From Desulfovibrio sp. UBA2564 (lineage in GTDB: Bacteria > Desulfobacterota > Desulfovibrionia > Desulfovibrionales > Desulfovibrionaceae), in assembly GCA_002340305.1 (NCBI GenBank), contig DDLU01000201.1, forward strand, positions 1-35,845: DNA of 35,845 bases. The letters are read 5' to 3'. Of this stretch, positions 25,742 through 33,615 are shown piece after piece. How positions within the stretch are numbered: the first letter of the stretch is position 1; each line of letters opens with the position of its first letter. Under the pieces are notes generated by a model, which ran no database searches, had not been told where the DNA came from, and saw only the letters and a program-made list of their open reading frames with translations. The position numbers were made by a program, and so were the translations under genes.

Positions 25742-25812
25742 GATGAAAGCACTTCCTACTGATATAGAGAGGTGATATAAAAGTGACCAAGAACAATTGG
25801 AGGACTTATAAT

Positions 25813-26532
25813 ATGAGTAAAGTACAAGCAGGCTGCTCAAAACCTGTCGGCCAGAAAGCCGAAGAAGTGCAGCCGGAAGTTGAATCTGTAACCTCCGAAA
25901 CTACCAAAGGAGCAGGAATCATGATTAAAGCAGGACAGAAAGCCCCTGACTTTACTGCCGGTGCCTATCAGGATGGCGCATTTAAAGAAGTGAAACTCGC
26001 TGATTATCTGGGCAAATGGGTCGTTCTTTGTTTCTATCCCGGTGACTTCACCTTCGTTTGAGCAACCGAAATTTCGGCGGTCGCCGAAAAACATTCCGAG
26101 TTCGAAGCCCTTGATGTTCAGGTTCTCTCTATGAGCACCGACAGCATGTTTGTCCACAAAATGTGGGAACAGGATGAACTGTCCAAAATGATCTCTGCAG
26201 GTAAGGTTCTCTTCCCCATGCTCTCCGACGGTGGCGGTAATATTGGCCGGATGTACGGTGTATACGATGAAGATGGCGGCGTTGATATTCGCGGTCGTTT
26301 TCTAATCGATCCTGACGGCGTTATCGTGGGCTATGAAGTACTTACCCCTCCTGTAGGCCGTAATGTATCTGAAACCCTGCGTCAGATTCAGGCTTATCAG
26401 CATGTAAGAAAAACCGGTGCCGCCGAGGTTTGCCCCTCCGGTTGGAAACCCGGTAAAACAGTCCTGAAACCCGGCCCGGACCTCGTAGGTAAGGTATGGG
26501 AAGAATGGAAAGTGGAAATGGCTTTTGACTAA
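25813..26532 (+). CDS. Selenocysteine peroxiredoxin (2-Cys AhpC/Prx1 type)
   Basis: An in-frame TGA at 26059-26061 replaces the peroxidatic Cys codon. The flanking sequence YPGDFTFVUATE fits the peroxiredoxin P-x-x-x-T-x-x-C active site, with Ala in place of the usual Pro after it. The frame continues to 26532, and the resolving Cys is in EVCPSGWKPG near the C-terminus, so it is a typical 2-Cys type enzyme that reduces H2O2 or organic peroxides. From ATG 25813 (GGAGG 9 nt upstream) there are 239 residues; ATG 25921, also with GGAG upstream, gives 203 residues and places Sec at 47, the classical Prx position. The N-terminal extension has one more Cys. A bacterial-type SECIS hairpin follows. 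Confidence 0.92.
26062..26097 (+). promoter_or_regulatory. Putative bacterial SECIS element in the peroxiredoxin gene
   Basis: UUUCGGC (26072-26078) pairs perfectly with GCCGAAA (26083-26089) and closes a GGUC tetraloop, about 18 nt after the UGA. The apical GGUC is also present in the well-studied E. coli formate dehydrogenase SECIS, where it contacts SelB. Confidence 0.85.
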
Positions 26533-26558
26533 GTCCTCACTTGATGTAGTTTTATATG

Positions 26559-26594
26559 CTCCCGGTCGGCATCATGCTGACCGGGAGTTTTTTT
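26559..26594 (+). terminator. Terminator after the peroxiredoxin gene
   Basis: CTCCCGGTC-g-GCAT and ATGC-t-GACCGGGAG form a near-perfect 14-bp stem, followed by seven T. Confidence 0.93.
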
Positions 26595-26696
26595 GTGTAA
26601 AATATAATTATGTCCGTACTGTCAGCTTTTAAAATAGTTGTGAATTTATTACATTATACAGTAACAGTTAATCAGCTGACATTAAGAGGAGTTGCA

Positions 26697-27890
26697 GTGC
26701 GAATCAGTTTCAACAGAATGGAATGGGCCGGAGCGGTTGGTGATTTAGGGGCTTTGTTACCCCTCGCTTTTGCCATGATTATGGTTAACGGGCTTTCTGC
26801 GACCGGGCTGTTTTTTTCGGTCGGGCTGTTTTATCTTATCGGGGGGACTTATTACCGCGTTCCCATTGCAGTGCAGCCCATGAAAGTTGTTTCTGCCTAT
26901 GCCATTGCCCAGTCTTTAAGTCCAACAGTCATTACCGGATCAGGCTTCATCATTGCTGCTTTGATGTTGTTTCTTGGGCTTAGCGGGTTGGTCAAGAAGG
27001 CTGCCCGGTTGATTCCCCTTCCAGTGATCCGGGGCGTACAGGTTTCAACCGGGATATTATTGCTGCTTAAAGGGCTTTACCTCGCTGCCGGGACCAGTTC
27101 TTTGCAGGCTGCGCAGGGCAAGGTTGAGCCGTTTCTGGCTTTTCAGTCCATAGGTCCGCTGCCGCTTAGTGCCTTCTTCGGGATTATTTTCGGGTTCATT
27201 ACCTTTAAGCTGATTAACAACAAGCGTCTTCCCGCAGGACTCGTAGTCGTTGGTTGCGGTGCCGTTCTTGGTGGGTCGCTTGGGGCATGGCAGGGCCTGG
27301 CTGATTTGAGTTTCGGTTTTCATATACCGCAATTTTTGCCTTTTGGGTTTCCCACTGCGGATGATTTTTCTTTTGCCCTGCTGGCTTTGGTGCTGCCCCA
27401 GATTCCCATGACTTTAGGGAATGCAGTCATCGCCAACCGCGATTTGAGCTATGAATATTTCGGCGATGAAGGGCGCAGGGTTACCGACCGTGCCTTGTGC
27501 ATAAGCATGGGTATCGCCAATGCTTTTGCTGCTTTTGTGGGCGGTATGCCTCTCTGCCATGGAGCAGGGGGACTGGCTGCGCACTACCGGTTCGGATCCA
27601 GAACTTGCGGCTCAAACCTGATTATCGGGGGGCTGTTCGTGCTGCTGGCAGTCGGTTTTGGTGCCGGATCAGTCAAAGTCCTGCAACTTATCCCCATGGG
27701 AGTGCTTGGTGTGCTGCTGGTTTTTGCCGGGGTGCAACTGATACTTGCCATGCGTGATATGACCACACGTTCAGCCCGAACTGTGATAGCGGTGATGCTG
27801 GGCATCACCCTTGCATCAAATCTTGCTTGGGCCTTTGGGGCCGGAATTTTGCTGAGTGTTATTTTTTCAAGGTTTAAGGTGTCACAATAG
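26697..27890 (+). CDS. MOT1-type molybdate/sulfate transporter
   Basis: A 397-residue inner-membrane protein with about ten hydrophobic helices. It carries the two hallmarks of the MOT1 branch of SulP-related transporters: AGAVGDLGALLPLAF near the N-terminus and PIAVQPMKVVSAY, with further conserved segments LPQIPMTLGNAVIANRDLS and GGMPLCHGAGGLAAHYRFG. MOT1 proteins take up molybdate at high affinity; sulfate transport is an alternative. No STAS domain is present. GTG at 26697 was chosen because AGAGGAG lies 5 nt upstream. The downstream gene, 70 nt away, is a molybdenum-storage homologue, which favours molybdate as substrate. Confidence 0.88.
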   Translation: MRISFNRMEWAGAVGDLGALLPLAFAMIMVNGLSATGLFFSVGLFYLIGGTYYRVPIAVQPMKVVSAYAIAQSLSPTVITGSGFIIAALMLFLGLSGLVKKAARLIPLPVIRGVQVSTGILLLLKGLYLAAGTSSLQAAQGKVEPFLAFQSIGPLPLSAFFGIIFGFITFKLINNKRLPAGLVVVGCGAVLGGSLGAWQGLADLSFGFHIPQFLPFGFPTADDFSFALLALVLPQIPMTLGNAVIANRDLSYEYFGDEGRRVTDRALCISMGIANAFAAFVGGMPLCHGAGGLAAHYRFGSRTCGSNLIIGGLFVLLAVGFGAGSVKVLQLIPMGVLGVLLVFAGVQLILAMRDMTTRSARTVIAVMLGITLASNLAWAFGAGILLSVIFSRFKVSQ

Positions 27891-27960
27891 CTGTGAATAG
27901 TTTACACTGAATCATCCCGCAATCCTCGGGGGTGACAATACTGCTAAAACGGAGGTTCTT

Positions 27961-28812
27961 ATGGGTAAGTTAGTTAAGGAAGAAGGCGAAAAAGGCCGTC
28001 TGCATATAGAAACCAAGCTGCTGGGTGAATCTCTTGTTGGTAAGGATTGCCTGCGCGATACCGAGGCCGATAAATATTTTCACATGCAGCCCGATGTTAA
28101 TGTGCTCAAGATCGGCGGTCAATCCATTATGGACCGTGGTGCAAACGCACTGCTGCCCATCCTTGATGAACTTGTTAAGGCCAAAGAAGAGCACAAGATT
28201 CTGCTTATGACCGGCGGCGGAACCCGCGCCCGTCATGTCTACAATATCGGTGTTGATCTGGGTATGCCCACTGGTGTCCTATCCAAACTGGGTGATAAGG
28301 TCTCATGGCAGAATGCAGAAATACTTTCCGTTCTGCTGGCTAAGCGCGGTGGTGTTAAAATCGGTCATGGCGACCATCTTGAGCAGCTGAACATGTACTG
28401 CCAGCTTGGTTATCTGCCCATCACCACAGGTATTCCGCCTTACGGATTTTTCGAGCATCCGGCAGAAGTAGGCTCTATTCCGCCGCACCGCACTGACTCC
28501 GGTGCTTTTCTTCTGGCGGAGAACATCGGTGCTAAGTCCGTTATTTACCTTAAGGATGAAAAGGGACTTTACGAAGATGATCCCAAGAAAGCCAAGGATC
28601 GCGAAACCCTCAAGTTCTATGACCGCATCCATGTGGATGAGCTGATTGAAATGGACCTTGATGATCTCATTGTTGAGCGTGCAGTTCTGACATTCCTCAA
28701 GAATGCCAAGACCCTCAAGCAGTTCCGGATAATTGATGTGCTACGTGACCCGGAATGCGTACATGCTGCCTTGCGCGGAGAGAATGTCGGTACTGTCGTT
28801 TACAAAGATTAA
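27961..28812 (+). CDS. Molybdenum storage protein (MoSto, MosA/MosB-like)
   Basis: A 283-residue protein with the amino acid kinase fold and the segments that mark the MoSto branch: VLKIGGQSIMDRGANALLPI, MTGGGTRARHVYNIGVDLGMPTG, GIPPYGFFEHPAEVGSIPPHRTDSGAFLLAEN and AALRGENVGTVVYK at the C-terminus. In Azotobacter, MosA and MosB form a cage that packs polyoxomolybdate in an ATP-dependent way. Here only one subunit gene is seen, so the complex may be homomeric or the partner lies elsewhere. GGAGG precedes the ATG. It follows the transporter, consistent with uptake feeding storage for molybdo- or tungsto-enzymes. UMP-kinase-like alternatives are less likely. Confidence 0.87.
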   Translation: MGKLVKEEGEKGRLHIETKLLGESLVGKDCLRDTEADKYFHMQPDVNVLKIGGQSIMDRGANALLPILDELVKAKEEHKILLMTGGGTRARHVYNIGVDLGMPTGVLSKLGDKVSWQNAEILSVLLAKRGGVKIGHGDHLEQLNMYCQLGYLPITTGIPPYGFFEHPAEVGSIPPHRTDSGAFLLAENIGAKSVIYLKDEKGLYEDDPKKAKDRETLKFYDRIHVDELIEMDLDDLIVERAVLTFLKNAKTLKQFRIIDVLRDPECVHAALRGENVGTVVYKD

Positions 28813-28822
28813 ATAAAAAACT

Positions 28823-28855
28823 GGGAGCAGTTTTTTTACTGCTCCCCGTTTTTTT
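28823..28855. terminator. Bidirectional terminator between the MoSto gene and the 68-aa gene
   Basis: GGGAGCAGT and ACTGCTCCC form a perfect 9-bp stem with a T-rich loop, flanked by T-runs on both strands (seven T on plus, six T on minus). It can serve both convergent genes. Confidence 0.9.
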
Positions 28856-29060
28856 AGTCTCTCCTGCCTTCGCTTCCCTTGCCGTCACGTTCCAGATAAA
28901 CGATCTCAGCTCCGGTTTGCTTAGCAATTTCTTTAAGTTCGCACTTACGGATGCGTTTGACCGTCAAGGTCAGACCTTCACCCTGCACGCCGACTACGCG
29001 GTAGCGGGGTCTTTTGTCGCCATCTGTGGCCTTAACTCTTTCCCGTACGAAAATTTTCAT
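28854..29060 (-). CDS. Small basic protein of unknown function (68 aa)
   Basis: I do not recognise this protein. It is 68 residues, basic, without membrane segments, with a strand-rich start (MKIFVRERVKATDGDKRPRY, then VVGVQGEGLTLTVKRI) and an ELKEIAKQTGAEIVYLE helix-strand. The strong GGAGG 4 nt before its ATG and its clean placement between two genes and a terminator argue that it is real. It is convergent with the MoSto gene and divergent from a PadR regulator; it could be a PadR target. Confidence 0.75.
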   Translation of the reverse strand: MKIFVRERVKATDGDKRPRYRVVGVQGEGLTLTVKRIRKCELKEIAKQTGAEIVYLERDGKGSEGRRD

Positions 29061-29110
29061 AAAGCCTCCTCTGCGGTTTGTTGTGTCTTTATGGATATTG
29101 GTCTATACTA

Positions 29111-29120
29111 GATATATATC
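29111..29120. promoter_or_regulatory. Candidate operator between the 68-aa gene and PadR
   Basis: GATATATATC is a perfect 10-bp palindrome inside an AT-rich block, 36 nt before the PadR start, with TATAG-type repeats next to it. PadR proteins often repress their own and divergent promoters from such sites. Weak evidence. Confidence 0.35.
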
Positions 29121-29156
29121 CTATAAGAACATATAGTCAAGAAGAACAGGTGAGAA

Positions 29157-29501
29157 ATGTCGAAAAAAGCAGGCGGGGGTAAGCCCCAGCGCTATGTGCA
29201 GCCATCACTTTTGATGGCCTTAAGGTCAGGATCTTCATATGGTTATGAACTGATCCAGACCATTAGCGGGTATGGTTTTTTGCGTGGAGAGGCACCCCCC
29301 GGAATGATCTATCGCCATCTGCGTCAGATGGATGATGAAGGGCTGGTGGAATCTAAATGGGATGCTGAGGGGGATGGGCCGGCAAAACGTGTTTACGCCA
29401 TCACCCCGGAAGGTCTGGAGATTCTTGAAGCGTGGATAATTTACATGGAGCGCCAGCGTGACGCTCTGGATAGTTTTATCACCCGCTATAGGGAAGGGTA
29501 G
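29157..29501 (+). CDS. PadR-family transcriptional regulator
   Basis: A 114-residue winged-helix repressor of the PadR type: QPSLLMALRSGSSYGYELIQ, then GMIYRHLRQMDDEGLVESKWD and KRVYAITPEGLEILEAW. The C-terminal dimerisation helix is short, as in the small PadR-s1 subgroup. These respond to phenolics, drugs, metals or unknown cues. The start is preceded by AGGTGAG. It lies divergent to the 68-aa gene (96-nt gap), the likely co-regulated gene; the nearby molybdenum genes are possible further targets. Confidence 0.9.
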   Translation: MSKKAGGGKPQRYVQPSLLMALRSGSSYGYELIQTISGYGFLRGEAPPGMIYRHLRQMDDEGLVESKWDAEGDGPAKRVYAITPEGLEILEAWIIYMERQRDALDSFITRYREG

Positions 29502-29512
29502 TAGATTTAAAT

Positions 29513-30286
29513 TTACATTGGTGAATTTGTGGGCACAACAGTAGCGCGGTTTTGGGAGCCTTGATGCATGTGCCCTTTTTTACGTTTTCCATGGGCAGGT
29601 TCCCAGATACCGTAATCAATGCGTTTAACCTGTAATACCGGGTGTCCGCCCCAGAGTGAGGGTCTGATCCATGTTGCGTTGCGGATTTCATCGCCGGGAA
29701 GGGGGATCAGCGGGTCGCGGTCAGTGGAGATAACATCAATTCCTGCTTCATGCAGGTCTTGGACGTGAAGATCACTGCCCAGATCGCGCAGCCGGCCGTA
29801 TTCAATGAAGCGTCCGCACCAGCCGTAAACGGTAAGCCCTACCGCAGCTGTTGCCCCGATAATTCCATCATTGGTGCCGCCCAGTCCGTATAGCTCAATG
29901 GAGCGGGCTGCATGCATGGCAGCCTGCTGGGTCTGTCTGCGACCTGTAACCTGTTTGGAGAAATCTATTATTTCGCTGCAGACCTGATCTTCACGGGCAA
30001 TGCATAGACCGGGATCACTGCCGGGAGCGCAATATTTATTCAGGTGTTCTGTGGCCTGTTCTCGAAGGTCATCAAGATTGCTGTCCGGGGAAATTTCAAT
30101 GATGGCGCAGGCTGAGCTGTTATTGGAGGTGTATGGAATATTATCCAGTCTGGGCAACTGGTGGCGGACCACACCAATCACATGGCAATCGTTGTCCAGC
30201 CCGTAAATAAATTCGCGGACCAGTCTTCCGGTTCCCATGGTGGCATTCTTGTCGTCTGTATCATCAAATCCCATATAAATACGCAT
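29513..30286 (-). CDS. TiaS-like protein (FDDTD domain)
   Basis: A 257-residue protein starting MRIYMGFDDTDDKNATMGTG. This acidic FDDTD motif, with the following hRHQLPRLDNIPYTSNNSSA region, matches the N-terminal part of TiaS, the archaeal tRNA-Ile2 agmatidine synthetase that works with ATP and agmatine. The OB-fold and zinc-ribbon parts of archaeal TiaS are not recognisable, and bacteria make lysidine with TilS instead. So a different substrate, or a nucleotide-binding role, is likely. ATG 30286 has AAAGGAG upstream; the longer frame to 30313 lacks support. It is convergent with PadR. Confidence 0.8.
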   Translation of the reverse strand: MRIYMGFDDTDDKNATMGTGRLVREFIYGLDNDCHVIGVVRHQLPRLDNIPYTSNNSSACAIIEISPDSNLDDLREQATEHLNKYCAPGSDPGLCIAREDQVCSEIIDFSKQVTGRRQTQQAAMHAARSIELYGLGGTNDGIIGATAAVGLTVYGWCGRFIEYGRLRDLGSDLHVQDLHEAGIDVISTDRDPLIPLPGDEIRNATWIRPSLWGGHPVLQVKRIDYGIWEPAHGKRKKGHMHQGSQNRATVVPTNSPM

Positions 30287-30499
30287 TCCGCTTCTCCTTT
30301 GAGTTGTGCACACTTCTCACCAGTGTCTACACAAGTCAACAATTCCTGCTCTGCTGCTGAAACGGCACTAAAATCGATTGTTTTATTTTTGAAAAATATC
30401 CAAAATTATAGTTATCTGGATAGGTTTTACCGGGTGCTGAAACGTACTTATTGAGCGATGGCTTTTAGTTACAAAGAGGGCGTTAAGCTTGATGTGGTT

Positions 30500-31264
30500 T
30501 TATTTTGCGACAGGATGCTCATCCAGAAAATGGTCGATAACCTGCTGCACATGCCCGGATTCCACCATTTCCGAAAGGGCTTCTTCAAGTTCAGGAATCC
30601 GTTCAACTAAGGGTGATTTTTTAGATACGGCAAAGTATACAGCAAGCGGCAAGTCGTATTTATACCCGGCCTTTTCAATCTTATCCTGATACCCGTTCTT
30701 ATGGACTATATAGTCGCCTACGGTCTCCGTTACGATAACCGCATCAACGCGGTTGCCGAGAAGTTTTTTGAAATTTTTATCTTCACTTTGAGTGAAGTCT
30801 TTCTTTAAGCTGGTATCATTGTCGAATTTTGGGAAAAACTTACTTCCAAGGGTCACTCCGATAGTCTTGCCTGTCAGGTCTTGATAACTTTTAATTCTCC
30901 CGGAATTTCCTTTAAGTACATAAAAAGCCTTTGTGCTTTTGGTTTTGTAGGGTGGTTCAAGAAAGGTCATATAGCTGGCTCTTTCTTTATTCTTCAAAAG
31001 ACCGGGCAGCAGGTCGGCAGAACCACCCTTCATCATGGATAGGCATCTTTTCCATGGGCGATGGATATACTTGGCTTTCAGGTTGATTTTCTTCAGCAGA
31101 TATTTCGTTATTTCGGTATTTATACCTGTGTAAATATTTCCTTCCTGAATTACTCTCCACGGAGGATAGTGATCGCCGGGAACAATCACTTCCTGCGCAA
31201 AGCTCGCGGACGCAGATGTATTTAATATAATTATGCTCATCAATAGAGCGAGGAGTTTTTTCAT
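30500..31264 (-). CDS. Periplasmic solute-binding protein, family 3
   Basis: A 254-residue exported protein with signal peptide MKKLLALLMSIIILNTSASASFA. The mature part is a bilobal SBP_bac_3 domain: YPPWRVIQEGNIYTGINTEI, the hinge LTGKTIGVTLGSKF and VDAVIVTETVGDYIV. Family members bind polar amino acids or related small molecules. No ABC permease or ATPase gene is adjacent, so it is either an orphan binding protein of a remote transporter or a sensory one. The ribosome site is weak. Confidence 0.85.
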   Translation of the reverse strand: MKKLLALLMSIIILNTSASASFAQEVIVPGDHYPPWRVIQEGNIYTGINTEITKYLLKKINLKAKYIHRPWKRCLSMMKGGSADLLPGLLKNKERASYMTFLEPPYKTKSTKAFYVLKGNSGRIKSYQDLTGKTIGVTLGSKFFPKFDNDTSLKKDFTQSEDKNFKKLLGNRVDAVIVTETVGDYIVHKNGYQDKIEKAGYKYDLPLAVYFAVSKKSPLVERIPELEEALSEMVESGHVQQVIDHFLDEHPVAK

Positions 31265-31464
31265 TATGATAATATACTTAATTTGTCTGGAAAAATAAAG
31301 TGCCCTTGCCGGTGAATTAAACCTGCAGAAGAAATTTTATTATTAAAAATATTACATAAAAAATCTTACATAATATAGGTGAATATCGGATTGTTATCTG
31401 GTGATTGCACTGGGAAGCGCTCTGGGGTAAATGGTTATCCATCAAAATAAGCAAGGAGTTTTTT

Positions 31465-32121
31465 ATGGATAATGTTGTTGCAGAATCTCTTGTGGCTATG
31501 CCTGTAGAGCGCAAAGACGGCACCTATGCCCTGCGTATTCCTCTGTCTCAGGGGCAGTTTACCCCCGGTATGATGAAAACCGTCATGGAAACCATGGCCA
31601 AATTTGATCTGACTTCCCTGCGTGTGACTACTGGGCAGCGCTTGAATCTGGAAGGTATTCCCAAGGAAAAATTGGAAGAAGTGATCTCCAGCCTCGGTAC
31701 CAAGATCGAAAAAGTTCCGCCGACCGTTGGAGTCTGTAGCGGAGTGGGCGTATGTAAATTCGGCGTTCAGGATAGCCGCGCAATGGGTAAAAAACTGCTG
31801 GAAGTTGTTAAGGCAAATGGCCCTTACCCCTTCAAGATTAAAAGCGGTGTGTCCGGATGTAAGATTGCTTGCGGTTTCAGCCACGTGCGCGACATCGGTC
31901 TCGTCGGAACCCCTAAAGGGTGGGATGTCCTTTTCGGTGGCGGCGCAGCACGCAACGTACGTGCAGGTGTAAAAATCGGTACCAGACTCAGCGAAGATGA
32001 AGCTCTTGCACTTATCGAAAAAGCCCTTGATTTCTATAAAGAAAACGGTCGCAAGCGCGAACGCATCAGTGGGCTGGTTGATCGTCTGGGTGAAGAGGCT
32101 TTGCTCGAAGCCGTTAAATAG
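31465..32121 (+). CDS. Low-spin (assimilatory-type) siroheme sulfite reductase
   Basis: A 218-residue protein, the same length as the small sulfite reductase of Desulfovibrio vulgaris. It contains the siroheme/4Fe-4S ligand pattern CSGVGVC (CX5C) and GCKIAC (CX3C), the ferredoxin-like half-domain (GMMKTVMETMAKFDLTSLRVTTGQ) and the siroheme-contact region. It reduces sulfite to sulfide in a six-electron step; the physiological donor is not established. It lacks the second half seen in DsrAB and CysI. GGAG sits 6 nt before the ATG. It is a monocistronic unit ending at a good terminator; the following GltD-like oxidoreductase might supply electrons, but this is speculation. Confidence 0.93.
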   Translation: MDNVVAESLVAMPVERKDGTYALRIPLSQGQFTPGMMKTVMETMAKFDLTSLRVTTGQRLNLEGIPKEKLEEVISSLGTKIEKVPPTVGVCSGVGVCKFGVQDSRAMGKKLLEVVKANGPYPFKIKSGVSGCKIACGFSHVRDIGLVGTPKGWDVLFGGGAARNVRAGVKIGTRLSEDEALALIEKALDFYKENGRKRERISGLVDRLGEEALLEAVK

Positions 32122-32145
32122 TTTTATTTAGTCTTGTTATTTAAG

Positions 32146-32178
32146 AAAGGCGGATTCCTTAAGGGGGCCGCCTTTTTT
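32146..32178 (+). terminator. Terminator after the sulfite reductase gene
   Basis: AAAGGCGG and CCGCCTTT pair around a loop that itself holds CCTTAAGG, and are followed by T residues. Confidence 0.8.
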
Positions 32179-32312
32179 CTCCTTCGGTGAATGTAATACG
32201 TTCTGGACCTTCGGGCACACACCTGCTATTAGCCTCGGTCCACGCACTAACTTTCCAAACCTTTTATAAAATCAGGCCCTATAATCCACGGGCTAAACCA
32301 CGTATAATTATT

Positions 32313-33536
32313 ATGGGAAAACATATCATTGAAGAGGCAACCCGTTGCCTGCAATGCAAGAAACCGCTTTGCAGTAAGGGTTGTCCCCTTGGAACACCTA
32401 TCAATAAAATGATCGAACTCCTGCTGGACGGCAAAATGCTGGAGGCCGGGGCCATGCTTTTTGAGAACAACCCGCTTTCCGTTGTCTGTTCGCTCATTTG
32501 CCCCCATGAAAATTTCTGTGAAGGGCATTGCATTCTGGGTCGCAAAAGCTCCCCTGTGCAGTGCAGCGAAATTGAAAACTATATTTCCCGCTATTATTTA
32601 GACCAGTTTCAGCCGCAAAAGTCTGATAAGCGCAAAGCACATATTGCCATTGTCGGTTCCGGTCCAGCCGGAATCACTGTCGCGTTCATATTAGCCTTGC
32701 GCGGTTATGAGGTGACAGTTTTTGAATCCGAGGAAAAGATCGGCGGGGTTTTGCAGTACGGCATTCCTGAATTCCGTCTGCCAAAGGCTATCCTTGAAAA
32801 ACTGCGTGAAGTTCTGGTGCAGTTAGGGGTAAAGATTCGCCCTAACATGCTTATCGGTCCGGTTATCAGCCTCGATGATCTGCTGCGTGACGGCTACAAG
32901 GCTATCTTCATTGGTACAGGTGTCTGGAATCCGCGTCCGCTGAGGCTCAAAGGCGAGACCCTCGGACATGTGCATTACGCCATTAACTATCTAAAGAATC
33001 CTGATGTATATCAGCTTGGCAAGAAAGTTGCGGTCATCGGCGCAGGTAACGTAGCCATGGATGTGGCCCGAACAGCTTTGCGCAAAGGTGCGCAGGAAGT
33101 GACCGTGCTCTACCGCCGCGGACAGGAAGATATGTCTGCCACCAAGTATGAGCAGGATTATGCCAAGCTGGATGGGGTTTGTTTTAAATTCTACCATTCC
33201 CCGTTGGAACTCACCGAAGACGGTGTGGTTTGTGTGCGCACTGAAAAGCAGACCGATGAAGACGGTAAGACCAAGCTTGTGGCTCTGGAAGGATCGGAGA
33301 TACTTGAAGAGGCCGATTCCATCTTCATCGCTGTAAGTCAGGCTCCGCGTAACAACCTGACCGGAATTGAGATCGGCAAGACCGGATTGGTTATAACGGA
33401 CGAGGAAGGTCGCACTACCCGTGACGGTATCTTCGCATCAGGAGACGTTGTCACCGGAGCCAGAACCGTTGCCGAAGCCGTGCGTTGTTCCAAGAATTCC
33501 GCGCAGGCTATTATGGATTACGTGGAAGGTTTGTAA
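32313..33536 (+). CDS. GltD-like FAD/NAD(P) oxidoreductase with N-terminal Fe-S clusters
   Basis: A 407-residue protein of the glutamate synthase beta-subunit/NfnB family. The N-terminus has two cysteine clusters: CLQCKKPLCSKGC and CSLICPHENFCEGHC. The FAD loop is GSGPAGITVAF with VFESEEKIGG, and the NAD(P)H loop GAGNVAMDVARTAL. A final ASGDVVTGARTVAEAV contacts FAD. Proteins of this type move electrons between NAD(P)H and a partner subunit through Fe-S and FAD. No large glutamate synthase subunit is nearby, so its partner is unknown. The ATG at 32313 begins the Fe-S domain, but lacks a good ribosome site; the frame opens at 32187. Confidence 0.9.
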   Translation: MGKHIIEEATRCLQCKKPLCSKGCPLGTPINKMIELLLDGKMLEAGAMLFENNPLSVVCSLICPHENFCEGHCILGRKSSPVQCSEIENYISRYYLDQFQPQKSDKRKAHIAIVGSGPAGITVAFILALRGYEVTVFESEEKIGGVLQYGIPEFRLPKAILEKLREVLVQLGVKIRPNMLIGPVISLDDLLRDGYKAIFIGTGVWNPRPLRLKGETLGHVHYAINYLKNPDVYQLGKKVAVIGAGNVAMDVARTALRKGAQEVTVLYRRGQEDMSATKYEQDYAKLDGVCFKFYHSPLELTEDGVVCVRTEKQTDEDGKTKLVALEGSEILEEADSIFIAVSQAPRNNLTGIEIGKTGLVITDEEGRTTRDGIFASGDVVTGARTVAEAVRCSKNSAQAIMDYVEGL

Positions 33537-33578
33537 TAGTTCTTGATGCGCTATCGCGTGTTTTGATGAATTGATTTT

Positions 33579-33615
33579 GCCGCCGGCGGCTAAAACCCTT
33601 TGAAAAGGGTTTTAG
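33579..33615. repeat. Double-palindrome intergenic repeat
   Basis: A 12-bp palindrome GCCGCCGGCGGC (33579-33590) is followed by CTAAAACCCTTT and AAAGGGTTTTAG (33590-33615) with a 2-nt loop, then a short AT-rich tail. The layout resembles dispersed intergenic repeats I associate with marine Desulfovibrio. Only one copy is in this window. Confidence 0.65.

Noticed and set aside
25783..26061. Short frame ending at the TGA, a truncated peroxiredoxin
   Set aside because: The frame continues in phase with the rest of the peroxiredoxin and a SECIS hairpin follows; selenocysteine explains it better than a nonsense mutation.
32187..32312. N-terminal extension of the GltD-like protein
   Set aside because: The added residues do not fit the family and the Fe-S domain starts at ATG 32313. 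The start stays somewhat uncertain.
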